The notes: generated by a model from the letters alone, not told the origin. DNA of 64,000 nt from Opisthocomus hoazin (GCF_030867145.1 NC_134421.1:28651979-28715978); one strand, 5' to 3'. Counted from the first letter of the stretch, positions 26,301-41,300 are shown. Made by a program: numbers and translations.

Positions 26301-29300
26301 TGCACGTCTCTCCTTAACATAGATGGCACTTATGCAAGTGCGAAAAGATACAAATACAAGCTTTTGGATGACCTGTGTTATGCAGATACAAAATAATGTT
26401 ATTGCACATAGTGTAATAGAATTTGAAATATTAATTATATAAAACTATTTATTTTAGTTACTCATTAGAAGCACAAATAATAAGTAGTTGAGGATTTAAG
26501 AGGAGACCAAGTAAAGGGAGATTGATAGTGTTTTGAGAAGCACAGAACTGTAAATTTGTAAATCTGCCTTCCATCATGCACAGTTAATTTGTTTCACATG
26601 ATGCATTTTTGACATTTTAAAAATAATATTTACTAATGTGCTGTAAACTGTGCGTGTATGTATAAATCCAGGCATTTTCAAAGTTAATCTCAGTCAGCTT
26701 AATCTTCTTTTGAGATATTTGCTGGAAAGTCAGCCTCTGAATGGGAAACATTCAACTGTTAATTCTCTATTCAGATGAGAATATTTGATTCAGAAATGCA
26801 TATTTACATACTAACAATGTTTTCCTGAGTATTTAAACCACAAGCTTGGATCTTAGATGTGTTAAATAAAGAGGGAGACATATGTACATATTTGAGAACT
26901 TGTTTAACCAAGATCCATAACCAGATCACTGAATAAACCCCAAATTTCTCAAATGAAACAGCTAAGTTAGCAGGAAATGCATACAGCTTCTCATAATGCA
27001 TTGTTACCCTAGTGTTACTTTACTAATAATTGTAAGAAAAAGAGGGAAAAAATCTTGATTAGAAAACTGTGTCTTGAGAAGAGATCGGAGGAGGATTGTT
27101 TATTATTTAAAAGATGGAACAATGACATATCCATGAATATACAGAGCATTAAAGCATTGATTTTAATTGTTTCTGTATAAACATGGGTAATTGTATAAGC
27201 AAGAGTGTTGGCCACATTAGGCTCTTAATTTATTTCTTCTGAACCAAAATTACATTTTACTCATTCAAAAGCCCATGTTTAATGACTAATCCTTCACATC
27301 CACTAACTCTTTAATTTTCTTTTTCAACCGTGTTTTCTGAAAAAGGGTAAATTTCCTAGACCTTAAGCTATCAGTCCCTCTACAAGCAGTTAAGCACTGG
27401 GAAAGAATGTACTTGAAATAGATTAGGTGGATGACTGTGGCCATCAGCAGCAGTCTTAGCCCGCAGAAAATTATTTACCATCATCTCCTCTCTTTTCAGT
27501 AGATTTGGCAGCAGTGTTTTTGTCAAATGGTATTTACTGAATCAGCACAGGAACAAAAGGATAATAAAGCTGTTCTTTCTTATACAGAGCCAGGTCAGAA
27601 AAACTTGCAAGAGGCCGTGATGGCTTTAAAATCTATGAAGCAGTCTTTGGACAAAGAGGTGGTTGTAGGTCTGATCCCCTCTGTAGTCCAATAGTAGTAA
27701 TGGTCTTGTAACCCAATAGTAATAGCTCTGGAGTTTCTACTAATTTATACAGCACCTTTTGCATTCTAACAGTACAACCATGTCAAAGTATGCCAGGTGT
27801 GCCCCTTGCGTCTTAGGTAGATACCTTGTGAAATCAAGCTGCAGCCCGAGATGAGTTCCAGTTCTCCTCTTCCTATTCTCAGCATCATTCAGCATGTAGG
27901 ACACCAAGCAACAGCACTGCAAAGGTGGCAGCAAGCTCTCTGTTTCCAAGAGTTGTTTGTAACTCGCAGCAGTAATTTAACATAGTCACAACTTTATTCT
28001 AAGGTCATGTTTGTTTCAAAGTTGAAAGTTAACAGTGGTCAGTTGTTGACATCTATCAGCAGCATATCTGTACTGCCTAGTCTTGCAGGGATGTATTAGC
28101 AAAGGATTTTATTTATATTGCTTTCTTCTTGCTGTTGTAGCTTTTCATATACACACATTCAAAGAACAGGGTTTTTTCCCTTTCCTGAGAACTGACTAGT
28201 ATGTAGCCAACTACCTGAGGGATTCAGTCTGCAAAAAGCAATATCCTTAAATCCACTAAAAGTGAAGAGAAAATATTAACTCTCTTCTTGTTACCTGAGC
28301 CTACAGATAAAGTCATGTTATGTATCTGTACGTAATGACTACATCACATCGAATGTATTGTGCAAATGCCATCTTTTCATTGCTGTCTCGCTGGAGTCTC
28401 AAACTACCTAGAAAAACAGAAAATAAAATCATAATGCTAGTTTTCAAGTGATGACTTGTATTGTCACTGTGTACAATTGCCAGTAGCCCACAGCCATCTT
28501 TCTTATCTTTCTGGTAATAACAGAAAAAGATTTAAGACTAAGATTAGCTGGAGAGATAAGAACTGAGGAGAGGCAGCAGGAGACTCTAGTAATGACATAT
28601 GAGCAGAGAAGAAAGTGAGAGTTACTGCTTTGGCTCAAAGATGGTGCCTGTTGTGAAGGAGAATTAGCATCCCTAAGTTAAACTTACCTCCCTTTGCGAG
28701 TCACCTGTTGGGGCCTTTTTCCGCCTCTCCCTGTTTTCTTCTCTGCCGACACAAATCTCCCTGATGCAAACTAAAAACACAGGCTGCACATATCAGCATG
28801 GGAAAGGCATGAAGTTGCCCATATAGCCAATACTTTTGTTTTGTGATATGCACGTAGGATGCATAAATACTTGCTTTTTGGTTAGGCAGGGGAGCAAGAG
28901 AATGAATTTCAGCTAAGAGAAAAGTGTGTTGGTTTTCATCTCATTTTTCTTTGTTCAGGCATGCTTATTCCTTGTAATTATTTCTGGTTTCTGCTTCTCT
29001 AGCTTAGTCCAATTTTTAATTCCTTCACTGCTTTTAATGTTTTTCTCCATATGCTTGTGGTTTAAAGCACAAAAGCAGGTATTCTGTTAAGTAGGGTCCT
29101 TGGGATATGTTGAAGTCCCAGCCTTTTTTTCTTTTAATCTGGGATCAGAACCTCTAAATTGTTTACATATGCAGTTTCAGCCAAGTGTCCAGGGTGCTTT
29201 TGTCTAGTGTTGAAAGCAGCTCCACTCCAGCATGGCGAGCCGTGTCTGCAGAGGCGGAACTGATCCTACAAGATCAAGTGATGTTGTGATCAGGAGACAG

Positions 29301-32300
29301 ATGAGGCTGGTGGAGAGTTATCAAAGGATCTCTTTATGAGATATCTATGGCTACAGAAGGCAGTAGACAGCTTCCTTGCTTTCACATAGGTCAACTTGGA
29401 GGAACTTAATTCATTAAGGCCAAGTGTTTTCACCATAGTGAATATCTCAGGGAGTTACAGCTTTGCTTCAAAGGATTTTCTTTTTGTCACTTCATAGTTT
29501 TAGGAAGTCAGACCAAACTCCATTTTACATGTCCTGTCTAGGCAAATATCTGCTTTAAACACTTGAAATCTCTCTTTTTTAAAAAAAATCCTTACAAAAA
29601 GACAGAATTAAAATAAATAACACAAAGTCTGAAACCAGAAAATATCTTGCTTCCTGCAGTAAACAAGGGTTAATTATTTTTTTATTTAAGTAATGAATGT
29701 ATATTTATATATTTGTTATATATATAACATATATGTATTTATTTGAATACAAAATAAAACTTGTCTTTTTGTATCGTATTTGTAGCCAACTATCCCTAGT
29801 CAAAAAAAAGGACCAGAATCATGTCTCATCTGTTCTGTTCAGCAGTGAGTGGCTAGCAGTAAATCATAGTTATGATCACAAAGAGCAGGTATGGTTAAGC
29901 AATATAAAGTCAAAACTATATATGGATAGAAAAAAGGGAATTTCACCTTCCCTTCCCTTTTCTCTACAGCTAATGCAGGGGAAAAAACATGACATTCTCT
30001 TTTAAGTACTGTGTTAGAAAATAATAGTTTTCAGTGCTCTTCTATTCTTTGCGTTTTCAGCTTTATTTTTTAATATTTTCTCTCAAAGGATAATTTGGTA
30101 ACTTGTTTCATACTGATGCTATGTTCAATGCCTTCTATACAAAAGCAGTGGGTGCTGTCAAATGTAAAGGGTTGGTGTATCTGTAATTTCTTGGTTTCTC
30201 ACAGATGACAAAATCTTCTGGTGAAAATTTTCAAACTCATATTTATGCACCTCCTCATCCTGATTGCTTTAGAAATTTCAGTGAAACTAATGATTTGGAA
30301 GAATAAAAATTATACCAGTGTTTAAAAATGATGAGGTTTTAAGGTTAATTTTAAATACCCATCTTTCACAGAATCACAGAATGTTCGGGGTTGGAAGGGA
30401 CTTCTGTGGGTCATCCAGTCCAACCCTCCTGCTGAAGCAGGGTCACCTACAGCAGGCTGCACAGGACCTTGTCCAGGCGGGTCTTGAATATCTCCAGAGA
30501 AGGAGACTCCACAACCTCCCTGGGCAGCCTGTTCCAGGGCTCTGTCACCCTCAGAGGGAAGAAGTTCTTCCTCATGTTCAGCTGGAACTTCCTGTGCCTC
30601 AGTTTGTGCCCATTGCCCCTTGTCCTGTCGCTGGGCACCACTGAAAAGAGTCTGGCCCCATCCTCCTGACACCCACCCTTGAGATATTTAAAAGCATTTA
30701 TGAGATCCCCTCTCAGCCTTCTCTTCTTCAGGCTGAACAAACCCAGCTCCCTCCACCTTTCCTCATAGAAGAGATGCTCCAGTCCCCTCACAATCGTCGT
30801 AGTCCTCCACTGGACTCTCTCCGGTAGCTCCTCATCTTTCTTGAAGTGGGGAGCCCAGAACTGGACACAGTACTCCAGGTGGGGCCTCACTAGGGCAGTG
30901 TAGAGAGGGAGGAGAACCTCCCTCGACCTACTGGCTGCACTCCTCCTAATGCACCCCAGAATGCCATTGGCCTTCTTGGCAGCCAGGGCACACTGCTGGC
31001 TCATGGTCAACCTGTCGTCCACCAGGACACCCAGGTCCCTCTCCGCAGAGCTGCTCTCCAACAGGTCCCCCCCAAGCCTGTACTAATGCATGAGGTTGTT
31101 CCTCCCCAGGTGCAGGATCCTGCACCTGCCCTTGTTGAACCTCATCAGGTTCTTTGAACATTCTGAATTGCATTATTGCTCTTCAGGCCTCAAATTAAGC
31201 CAATGAAACTCATCATAGTGAAACAATCCTGAATTACCCATTAATTCAGTCTTTACTGTTTTGTGATTTATTGTTATTCTTTTAAAAAGCAACAATGGTA
31301 ATGTGACGGTACCAAGCCACTTTCTCTAAGGATCTGATTTATAAACTCTGTAGATTGATCTCACACACACACACAACAAAAAAAAAAAAAAGAAAACAAA
31401 ATCTGAAAATTACTGACAAAGATGCTCCTTGATGATCAGTTGTGTGAAGGCTTCCAGGAAAAAAATGAGGACTGGCTCTGTCTATGTGCAGTAATGAATA
31501 TGCTAAGAAGACTGACCAAAGTAAATCAAATCCAGTTCTCCCAGCTGGCTGTCATGGTAGGTTAAGGCTATGAAAATCTGTAGCTGAGAAGAGCAGAAAT
31601 CACCAGTTAAAACTAGGAAGGTGGGGGAAGATTATTCAAGACATTGTAGACATTGTGAGGTTCAGAGAACACAGAGGACCGTATTTTTTCATTAAAGGGA
31701 ACCTTTTGAATGTTGCATTTGAACAAGCTAAGCAGAGTATTCAGGAGCAGTATGCCTGAAATGGCAGTATTTCAGGCAGAATGCCTGAAACAGCAGAAGT
31801 GACTGAAATTTCTGGAGAACCCTGAAGGGCTTTTGTGGTGTTGAAGATGCTGGAGGGAGGTGTCTCCACACGGTTGTCTGTCTGTATTTGGATCACAAGT
31901 GGCACTGCTTTCCCTGCAAATAAACTGTGTCCTTTCTGTAAGCAATTTTGCAAAACATCTCAGACCTTTGCTCATATTCAAGTGTTCCTGCCAAAGGTGC
32001 TGGGAAAACTCATGGTATGGAAGACTGCCTTGGCGTGTGCAACAGCTGAGTTGCCAGCTCCATGTGTGAGAAATGGAGTGAAGCAGAGAACTTGGATGCC
32101 CGTGGTGTGCCTGAGAAGCTGGACCCAGACATAACCTGGGTGCAGCTCAAACATATAGAAACACATAGACCAAAACAGGGTCCAATGAGTAGCCGAGGAA
32201 AATGAGCCTGCCCTAGGCACTGGGGGAATGTATGTAGAAACCCATGGGGACATGCCACTAATGTCACTGAGGGCAGTCATCTCGCATCAGACACAATGAG

Positions 32301-35300
32301 ACAGGCAGAGATGTGCTCAAATCATAATTTGTGGTTGACTTTTCTTATACATTAGGAGGGAAAAAAATCCGTAAAATCATTGGTTAAGGCATCTTTAAAA
32401 GCTTTAAGTAAAAAATGCATTGGCCTGCCTGCTAACAACACTGCTCTTGACAAACGTAACTGATCTGAAGTATGATGCCTCCTGGACCACGTGAAGATTA
32501 ATTTACGTTAGTCATTCGCTGTATATCTGGACAGTAAGAGTGGGTTTCATCATGCTGATGTAGATGTCTAATATGTAGGATGCAGGCATTTACATCTGAG
32601 CTAATCATGTAGTCTCCCTTTCTAGTCAACAAAGGGAACAGGCACTCTCAGAGTATGATTCATCTCGTCTAAAATAGGTCAGATGAACTGCAGCCTCGAA
32701 GTCTCTGTTTTTCTTCATTGACTGTAATGGTGGTCTAGGGTGAGTCGCTGAGCTGTCAATGTCTGCATCAGAAGCGTGGCGGGTTGAAACCCTCTCCACA
32801 AGATGAATCACTAGAGCTCTGTGTGGTTGTTCTTTGTTATATTTATTTGTGCATTCATAGTAATGTTTAACTGCAGGAGTGTAAAGTGACATTGTTAAAT
32901 CTATAACTGCTACCCATACCATCTAAACTAGAACATGAAAGCACTGGTAGTATTATTCTTGCTGTAATTAATTTGAATAGACCTCACAGACACACACTAT
33001 AAAGTGTTGAATAATATTGTTGTTTTATAACAGCTTAGCTCGTTGCTCCCTGCCCATCGAGTCTGATTTACCATGGTGAAGTACACCTTTACGCTTACTA
33101 ATTAGCATGAAATTTGGGGCAAGACAAACATATCAATTTAAATGTGTAAAAAAGGCTGCTCTTTGTCTTAATTTTTCTGAACTCCCTGGATTAGATTAAA
33201 TAAATATATTAAATTAGTGGAAGAGCTTTTGTATTTCAGGAGGGCACTGTGCTGATAATAAGGAGCCAGAGAGGTGAATGGAAGCATAATGGGCAGTCTG
33301 GTATTTGACACCACGTAAGAATTGCCATGTTGTACAAAGCAGCAACTGGCAGCAGAACTCTAGTAATAGAGAAAATTTTCGAAAGATACATACTGAAAAT
33401 TTTCGAAAGCTGGTGTTTTAACCATAAAGTCACATAAATAGTTTGAAACAATGTACTAGGGCTACTGGCTATGAATTATGAATGAACTTTGCTAATCACC
33501 ATGGAATTCTGATTGCCCAGCCATTGATTACCTGCTGTCATTTGATAGTGTTTGGAGAAGATTGCTAAATATAATAAAGCATCCCATACAGGCTTTGGGA
33601 ATTATGATAAAAAGTTGACAGAATAACATTAAGAATTCTGGAGTGTATTCTCATGAGCTGAAAGGAATAACTAAACCTGAAAAAATCTATTGGGGGAAGG
33701 AAAAACTACTGACAATTATGAGGATCTGTTATGTCATATAAATTCTTCACCTTCAGACTGATTAAAGGTCTTCAAGCATGACAGAACAGAGCTTGAAGAT
33801 TGCCAGGATTGTTATCCTGTAACGCCATGGTGAAGCTAGTGAATATTTTAGAGACTTGCGGAGTATCTGTGATGTCAATTTGTAGTGATATTCCGCCTCT
33901 TTGAGGTACCAAAGGGTGGTGTTTATGCAGCACATTTATTTTTCCTAGTAACTGGCATACTAATACAGTGAAGGTCTCCAGAATTAACACGAATGAGGCA
34001 TAGAAAGACCTCAAGAAGATGAGAAGCCTGTTCTTCAAATAAAGAAGTGATCACATATTTTGGCTTTGGGAACAAACCAGCAACATGATTCTAGAGTAGT
34101 TACCAGAGTAAAGAAATACTGTGTTTCTGAGTAATTACTGTTTTAACTCGAACTAGTATTAACACAGTATTGGAGCTACTGTTTAACTACCTAGTAGTCT
34201 CTAAAGTCAGAGGATAATATGTCTGTTTTAAGGACTGTGGACCAACTCACAGACTAGCACAAGAGGGGAAGATAGATGTACAACAGTTTTCACATTTTGC
34301 AGTATAAAGCATGCAAGTACGTTCTTTTTCAAGAGTCACTCTGGTATTAAATGGGACACATTTAGCATGCTAAAATAATTTGCTACATTTTTCCTAATAG
34401 TTTACAACCTATCTGACATGATTATTCATGTTTATGAAACAAACATAAACCCTGCACAAAATCTACCAGAGTGAAACCCCAGACTGGACAACTTTCACAG
34501 AACGCTGGAGCCTGGTCTACCCCATTTTAACAGTAATGTGAAAAAGCACCAAGTTCAGACCAGCCAGAATTCTTTCTGTGGATTCATAATTTGCATTTAA
34601 GTTGTAAAAGCTGAATTGCAAAGTACTGGAAATAGTGTTTACTTTTCAAAACATCCAGCAAATTAAACAGATCAGTCTACATTGTGCATTGCTAGCTATT
34701 TGAACAAAAATCAGCGAGTGAAAACAATCTATAACAGAACAAAGTGATAACTAAACCAGATGACCTTTTTCCCAACTGCATTGTCCTATGTAGCTATGTA
34801 TACATGATTCAACTCGTTTAGTACAGCATGGGAATGTTCCACTTGTATCACTGTGTGGTATCTTGCTAGTTCGATGTTCTAGTGATTCCTCTCTTTCTTA
34901 GGGTTTGTGTAGTAACCTCCTGCTTGTGTCCTACTAGCAATGCAAATGAAACTTCATTTAAATGAAAATACAGAAAGAACACTTGAAGTGAGATTTTTTT
35001 CTGAGAGTCATGCTTTTCTTTTGATGAGTACACTTGATAAAATGTGTTCCACCCACCCCCTGCCTTCTCTGTGTTTCATTGGTAACGTGACCCACCACAC
35101 TGAAACAGTGTTATTTCCTGAAAGGCTGTAGGCAAGCACAGTGATGAGAAGACAAAAAGAGAAGTGAACATTAAATAGAAAGGGAGAGAAAGGGATTGTG
35201 CATATGTATGAGGAAATCAGAAAAAAATTGGTAAAAAAAAAAAAGTGTGGTTAGAGTTGAATATAATAAGGGGGAAATAAGTGCATATTCCTTTGAAAGT

Positions 35301-38300
35301 GTATGCATGATAGAATACAGAGGAATAATTCTACCCACATCGTTACTCAAAATTCCCACTTATTTCTGTGGGATATGAATCTGAGAAATGAGGATAGATT
35401 TCAATGACATTAGCATGAGTTTAATGTTAGTATAATGGAGTTCATATTTTGGAAAATGTTTGAGAGTAGTCAAAACAATAATTTCCAGAAGTCATGTTTA
35501 AAAAAATGTCTTTGCTTAAAGGAAGGACAAATCAGAACTAAAATTCTAGGAATTTTTTTTTACATATATCTATATAAATGCACACACACACACTCTATTC
35601 ATGAATTTGCACTTTCCGCAAGTATGTGGAAAGAAATTCTTCACTATGAGGGCAGTGAGGCACTGGAGCAGCAGGTTGCCCAGAGAAACTGTGGCTGCCC
35701 CCTCCCTGGCGGTGTTCAAGTCCAGGCTGGATGGGGCTTTGAGCAACCTGGTCTGGTGGAAGGTGTCCCTGCCCATAGCAGGTGGGTTGGAACGAGACGA
35801 TCTTTAAGGTCCCTTCCAACCCAGACCATCCTATGATTCTATGATTCTGTGTAAGAAAATAGTATTTAAGAACATTTCCTTGGTGATAACGTTTACAAGC
35901 AAAGCTACTTAAGTTTGTAATCAAAGGACGATTGGAGACAAGAAAAGAATTGCAGCAGAGGAATACCAGTCATTCTCAAACACGTAGCAATACCCTAATT
36001 CACTTCAACAGGGGTGCATTCCCTGTAATAGGCTTTTTTTTCAACATAACTTTGAAATCTTCCTCATTGCCAGTCATATCACTTCTTTGAGTAAGCACCT
36101 ACTTTACTTACAGCTGGAACTCACATTGAGTGAACCATCAGCAAAAAAGCCTATGCATCACCTAAGTTCTTATGCACTGATAAATTTCACATTTTAACCT
36201 GTCCTAAAGCAATTGTTCGTTTAAGTCTCCCCTTCAGGGTTATTAATAGAAGGAAATACAGCCTATTTCATGAGGTCGTATTTTATACACTTATGTTTAT
36301 ACATTTTTAGTCTGCTCAAAGTCTTCTATTTTGTACCAACTGTTATATTTTGCTCCTGACAAAGCGTCAGCTGGGAACAAACAGCTATGGCCCTGAACAC
36401 GTGCCTCATTTTCACTGTGTAATTTTATCCCATGAAGCTCTTTATTATTCTATATTCTCTCTACCGTGACCGATATCCCACAAGTCATTGCCAGATTGAG
36501 CAAACTATGGGCCTGATTTGTGAGAGAGAGAAAGAAGACTGCTTATTGTTAACAGATATGATAGGTGAATAATATATCAAAGCAAAAACCTGGGCAACAG
36601 CATTCATGCATTTTAGCATGTTGTATAAATTTGGAAGTGTGGAAAATCAGAATACTCTTGGGATGTTCTGCTTTTTCTTTGCCCCAAACCACTTCTTAAT
36701 CACAAAGTTAAGTAATAAAGCATTGGCAAATGACAACTTAGTGCTCAGTTTTGCCTGTGAGACTACATACTAAACATTCATGCCTGACTTTTCAACTAGA
36801 ATATGCATTTATCATTTGTATTGTAACACTCATCACTTCAGAAGTGATTAGTTGTCATTTAGAGTCTGGTTGATGCCATAGGGAAATGTTTAGACCTGTA
36901 CTTAACTCTTTTAGATTGATTAATGTAACTTCTGGTTCAGAACAGATTTCTCAATCAGTACAGATTTTTCACTGAATATCATTTAGTTCAGGACCATAGC
37001 AATTGTGGGGTGATTCACAGATTTTTCAGGTGTTGTAATGAACTTCTAAGTAACTGAAAAATAGTAACCAATCTGTCATCTGTGGCACTGACCTGCTACA
37101 AGTATAGCTGGTGAGAGGGAAAGACAGTTCAAAACTTACCTGAACTGGCACTGGAAAAGACCCCAGTCTGATTTAGAATGTCTGTATAACTATCATGTAT
37201 CACATGAATTTCAGAGGTCTCATCTGATCTATTGTGGTAGGCTGTTGAAGCATCTTCAGAATAAATCATTTAATTGCTTTGTGCTGTCTGACCTACCAGT
37301 TTGCACTAACTGGTGCTAATTTGGGACGTGAGTTTAGTATTTAGGTAACTACAAGTCTTGGGTGGCAGATGCAGACTTTAAAATTCCAAGGGAAGTGATT
37401 TGATACTTTTGTTAGAAAATCATTGTGACATTATTATTACTAATAACATTAAAAATCATATTTCTGTGTTGCATCATGTTTTACTTAATGCATTGCCGTT
37501 CTTTTGCACTACACTGAAATGGTTCTTGCTGAAGAGTCTACTTACCTCTTCTTAAATCTCAAAACCATGCTCTCTGATGTATTAGCTACCATCAGTCATA
37601 TTCTTCTTTCTAGAATCTCATTTTTTTTTGGTTCCTATGGCCTTATTATTTCCCAGATCTCCTCTTAGCTTTCTGATTGTAACTTCAGTAAGTGCTTTAG
37701 AGGGATCTTTCTTGGTAGACCTCCACATCATCTCTTCCCTTTTTATTTGCAGCTACAGCTTCAACTGCTGTCTCAGTACAAGCAGCTCACAAATCTGCTT
37801 CATTAATCCAGACCTTCTCTCTCCCATCGCACCGAGGTCTCTGTCTCTCAGATGATCCCTTCTGAATGACATTGGCTGTGTCTCTACTGGCAGATAGTAT
37901 GGAGTGGTGAAACAGGCACAGATCAGGAAGGCAAAAGAGGTGGTGCTGAGGACCTCACGCCTACATTGTGTGCATTGTGCAGAGAGGATATTTCAGACTA
38001 GCTGTGATCTAGTAACATGAATTGGATGCCCGTTAGTAGCTGAAGCACTGCTTGGAGCAAAAGCACAGGTGCAGTCTTTGAACACAGGGTTAGGGTTAGT
38101 TCGTCTCAAAGTTCATGAGCTCCAGGACTGCTCTGCGATGCAAACCACAGCCCAGTAAGTGGAAACGTCCTTCTGAAAGAAACACTGCATGCTGTCTGCT
38201 GTGCTTCCTCTCATACTGTGGAGGAAGTATCAGTGGCCTTTTGGGAGATGCTTATAAAAAAGCTTGAGATTTATTTGGGCGTTAATCTACTATGGCACAA

Positions 38301-41300
38301 CCTACCACGCTGACCAGCTGCCTGCCTCTTTTAATTAAACTGTAAGTTTTTTGAGGTGTCATCTTCTCTTTTCCTAACACTGATGCAGTGGGATAATAAT
38401 TATTTTCTTATAAATGCAAATACATGATTATGATATTATTCCTGTTGCAGTTTATCTACTGCCATCTCTTTTCTATTTCCAGAAAACTTCTCATGTCTTT
38501 GTTGTATAAGACATCTGGTCAGTACAGCTCAGCTACAAGCCAAGGACTGTAAGAACTGTTTCAATTAGCATAATCTCCCTGTCATAAACAGTACATTCTT
38601 TGTCATCGGAAAGGAGAATTATGTAAGGTTGCTTCTAGCCATTGTAGTCAGTTTGGAGATGTGTGGCAGGGGAAGGATATTTATTTCTTTTTTGTGCAGT
38701 TAAAGCGCAGAATTAAAATGCCTCAAATATTGTTTTATCCTTTAGTACTATGCATTCATTTCATCACTAGGATACAGACCTAGTTTCAGTTGAGTGGTGT
38801 AACTGGCCAGTAGTGGCTCTGGTAGCTATGCAAAATACGATGTGAGAATGACCACACAGTCAAGACAACAGCACTGCCAGGTTCAACTATACCAATATAT
38901 TTACAGGACAAGCTGCAAGGTAGCATAAAATGACAGAGGAGGAGAAAAACCCTCTATTTAAGCTCTATCATCCTGAAGACTGACCAGGTTATGTATTGCT
39001 CAATTCACTCCTGCATGTAAGTCAGCGTGTCCCTTGCTTGAGTAGGCTAACCTCCATGAGACCGGCCACTATTTCTTGTGCCCCTTTGTGCCCAGCCATA
39101 AAGGATTGTTGGGCAGCTCATGGGTTGGGTTTTGGGTTTTTTTTAATGTATCTTAGTAACAACTGTGTAAATTAGGAACTAGTGTTAAAGAGAAAAAATA
39201 CTATGAGAAAGACAGTATGGGCACTGTTCAGCTTGACTAGCTTCTGGCTCACCACTCAATATGGCTACTCACTTAAGCCCTCTGTACTGCTCTTCAGAGA
39301 CACTTTGATCTTTCCTTTGAGAATACACAGGTGCTTAAGGGGAATTCAGGCCACAAAAAGTATCATTCCCTATATTTCTGTGGATCGTACCGCTTCTATG
39401 TGGCACATCAGGTCTTTGGAGACTTAGGCAAGAGCCTTACACAATTACTCTTCTCTAGCAGACTTCCTGGTCTTCCCTAGCAGACTTATTTGCCTTTAGA
39501 AGACTTTCTTTATTAGTAGTTAGTATTTAGATTTAGATTTATGAGGTGAAAAGATGAAATATTTTTCTTAGGTGTTGTCATCCTGAGGGTGCCTTCTTAA
39601 GGGCTCAGCTTCATTCTTTCAGACTTTCTGAAAGAAGGCCCTGTATTGTTCCTGTGCTACTTTCTTATAAGCAAGTAAGAAATATTTTAAGTCTGCTAAT
39701 ACAGTTTAGCTGCTTTGAACTGGTGGCTTTGTTCCAAAGAATGTTTGCAGCTGAGTCTGTACCTCAGTGTGTGTGTCTGTTGTATGTGTACCTGTGCGGT
39801 TTGCCCATACTTCGGGATTTGGAACTGAACAGCAGTGTTGTTGCCTATCTGAGCCTGGTGTAACACCAGATTAATACAGTGTGTGTTGCTAAAGCTGATT
39901 TTAAATTTAAAATTACCATTAGTGAGCCCCTTTTAGTCACTTCAGTCTCTGTTTATACTGATCTGTCTTCCTTTTTTTTCCCCACTCAGATGTTGCAAGG
40001 GCAATTGAATTACTGGAGAAACTGCAAGAATCTGGAGAAGTACCCGTACACAAGCTACAGTCCCTAAAGAAGGTGCTGCAGAGTGAGTTTTGTACAGCTA
40101 TCAGAGAGGTATGGAATTGAGATTTTTAGTTATTTCTCGGAATAACATCCCCCTCCTGAAAAGCGAAGCCTTTCAGTGCTGGAGAAGCAGGAGTACCTTG
40201 TATAAAGGATGATGGATGCGAGATGTGTCTGTAGCTGCCTGCTGCCTTGCAGAATGCTGAAGTTACTGAAAAGCAGACACAGAATAATTGCGTCAGCAAG
40301 GCATCAAGCCTGAGGCAATTAGCCTTGCTGTGGAGAAAGGATGATTAATTAGTATTTTAGTATTCTGCTCATGCTGTTTCAGGGTCTGTGCTAACCTGTA
40401 CAGCACTGTGCTGGGATGGGGGGACATGCCAGGTTGGGTCAGTGCAAGCTTAAATGCCTCTCCTTTGAGCTCAGGTGTGTGATAGGGATGTGCTGATAAA
40501 ATCAGATGCAGTGAGAGACGAACGGTGCAAGCATTGAAGTTAACTGAAGCTGACAGGAATCTTGCCGTTGAAGTCAGTGGTCAGGTCCCAGTGGGCCTTG
40601 CTCGGCGTGTCAGAAATCCCTGTCAGATTGCTAAGAACTGTGATCATTAGCCTGCCAGCGATGGCCAGGGCCTTCCTAAGCTCTGCCCAGCAGTAGATGA
40701 ATGATGATTGTTTTCTTCTAGTCAAGCTAGAGAAGAAGCACCCTCCTTCCTACATGCATACAAGCAGTATCTTTAAAGCAGTTCAATTACAAGTACTGCT
40801 GTTGGAAGTTTCTTAGACAGAAGCCATGAATTAATACAACGTTGTGTCAGACTTCTTACCTACTAAACGGACTGCTGTTAGCCTGCCAGACAGAAGCAGC
40901 TCTAAATGCCCTAATGAAGACAACATCTTTTCAGCAGAAAATCTGTAAGAACTTCTGTTTCAGTTTATCTAGCTACTGCCTGGAACTAATCCTCCCTCGC
41001 TGAAATCAATGGGGAATCTGATGTTCCCTCGATGATAGTGGGATTGAACGCCTGATAACTAGGCAACAGCAGTGCATTGATTGAGTGGACTACTGGGTGA
41101 CTGGGAGGAAGAAAGAGAGGAACAGGCATTAGTTTAATAAGCAAAATGCAACACGCTCTTTGTTTTATGGAATATATTCTTCAATGTGAGAAACAGAGAG
41201 AGGCTTCCACTTAATTAAAAGGCAGTTTTCAAGGCTTTTTAAAGGGAATAGTGTTCCATGACAATAAATAATGGCACTATGTACCCTGAAAAGCTGATAT

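Larger units (their letters stand above)
19730..39989 (+). other. LIN7A: LIN7A intron 1
   Basis: A 20,260-bp intron with donor GTAAGC and a strong acceptor, a long T-rich tract followed by CCCACTCAG. It contains the right half of the promoter CpG island, a second small CpG island near 25.2-25.5 kb, CR1 copies at 30.4 kb (antisense) and 35.6 kb (sense), a possible antisense LTR at 38.8-39.1 kb, and simple repeats. A pyrimidine-rich stretch spans about 22850-23180. The remaining kilobases show no recognisable exon, RNA gene or repeat. Confidence 0.9.

Noticed and set aside
32740..32810. tRNA-like segment with GGGTTGAAACCC
   Set aside because: It resembles a T-arm, but no acceptor stem or anticodon arm could be paired, so it is not a tRNA gene.
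37752..37830. Cryptic exon with a good acceptor in intron 1
   Set aside because: The acceptor is good and the frame would stay open for about 35 codons after exon 1, but no reasonable donor follows and known LIN7 proteins have no insert here.
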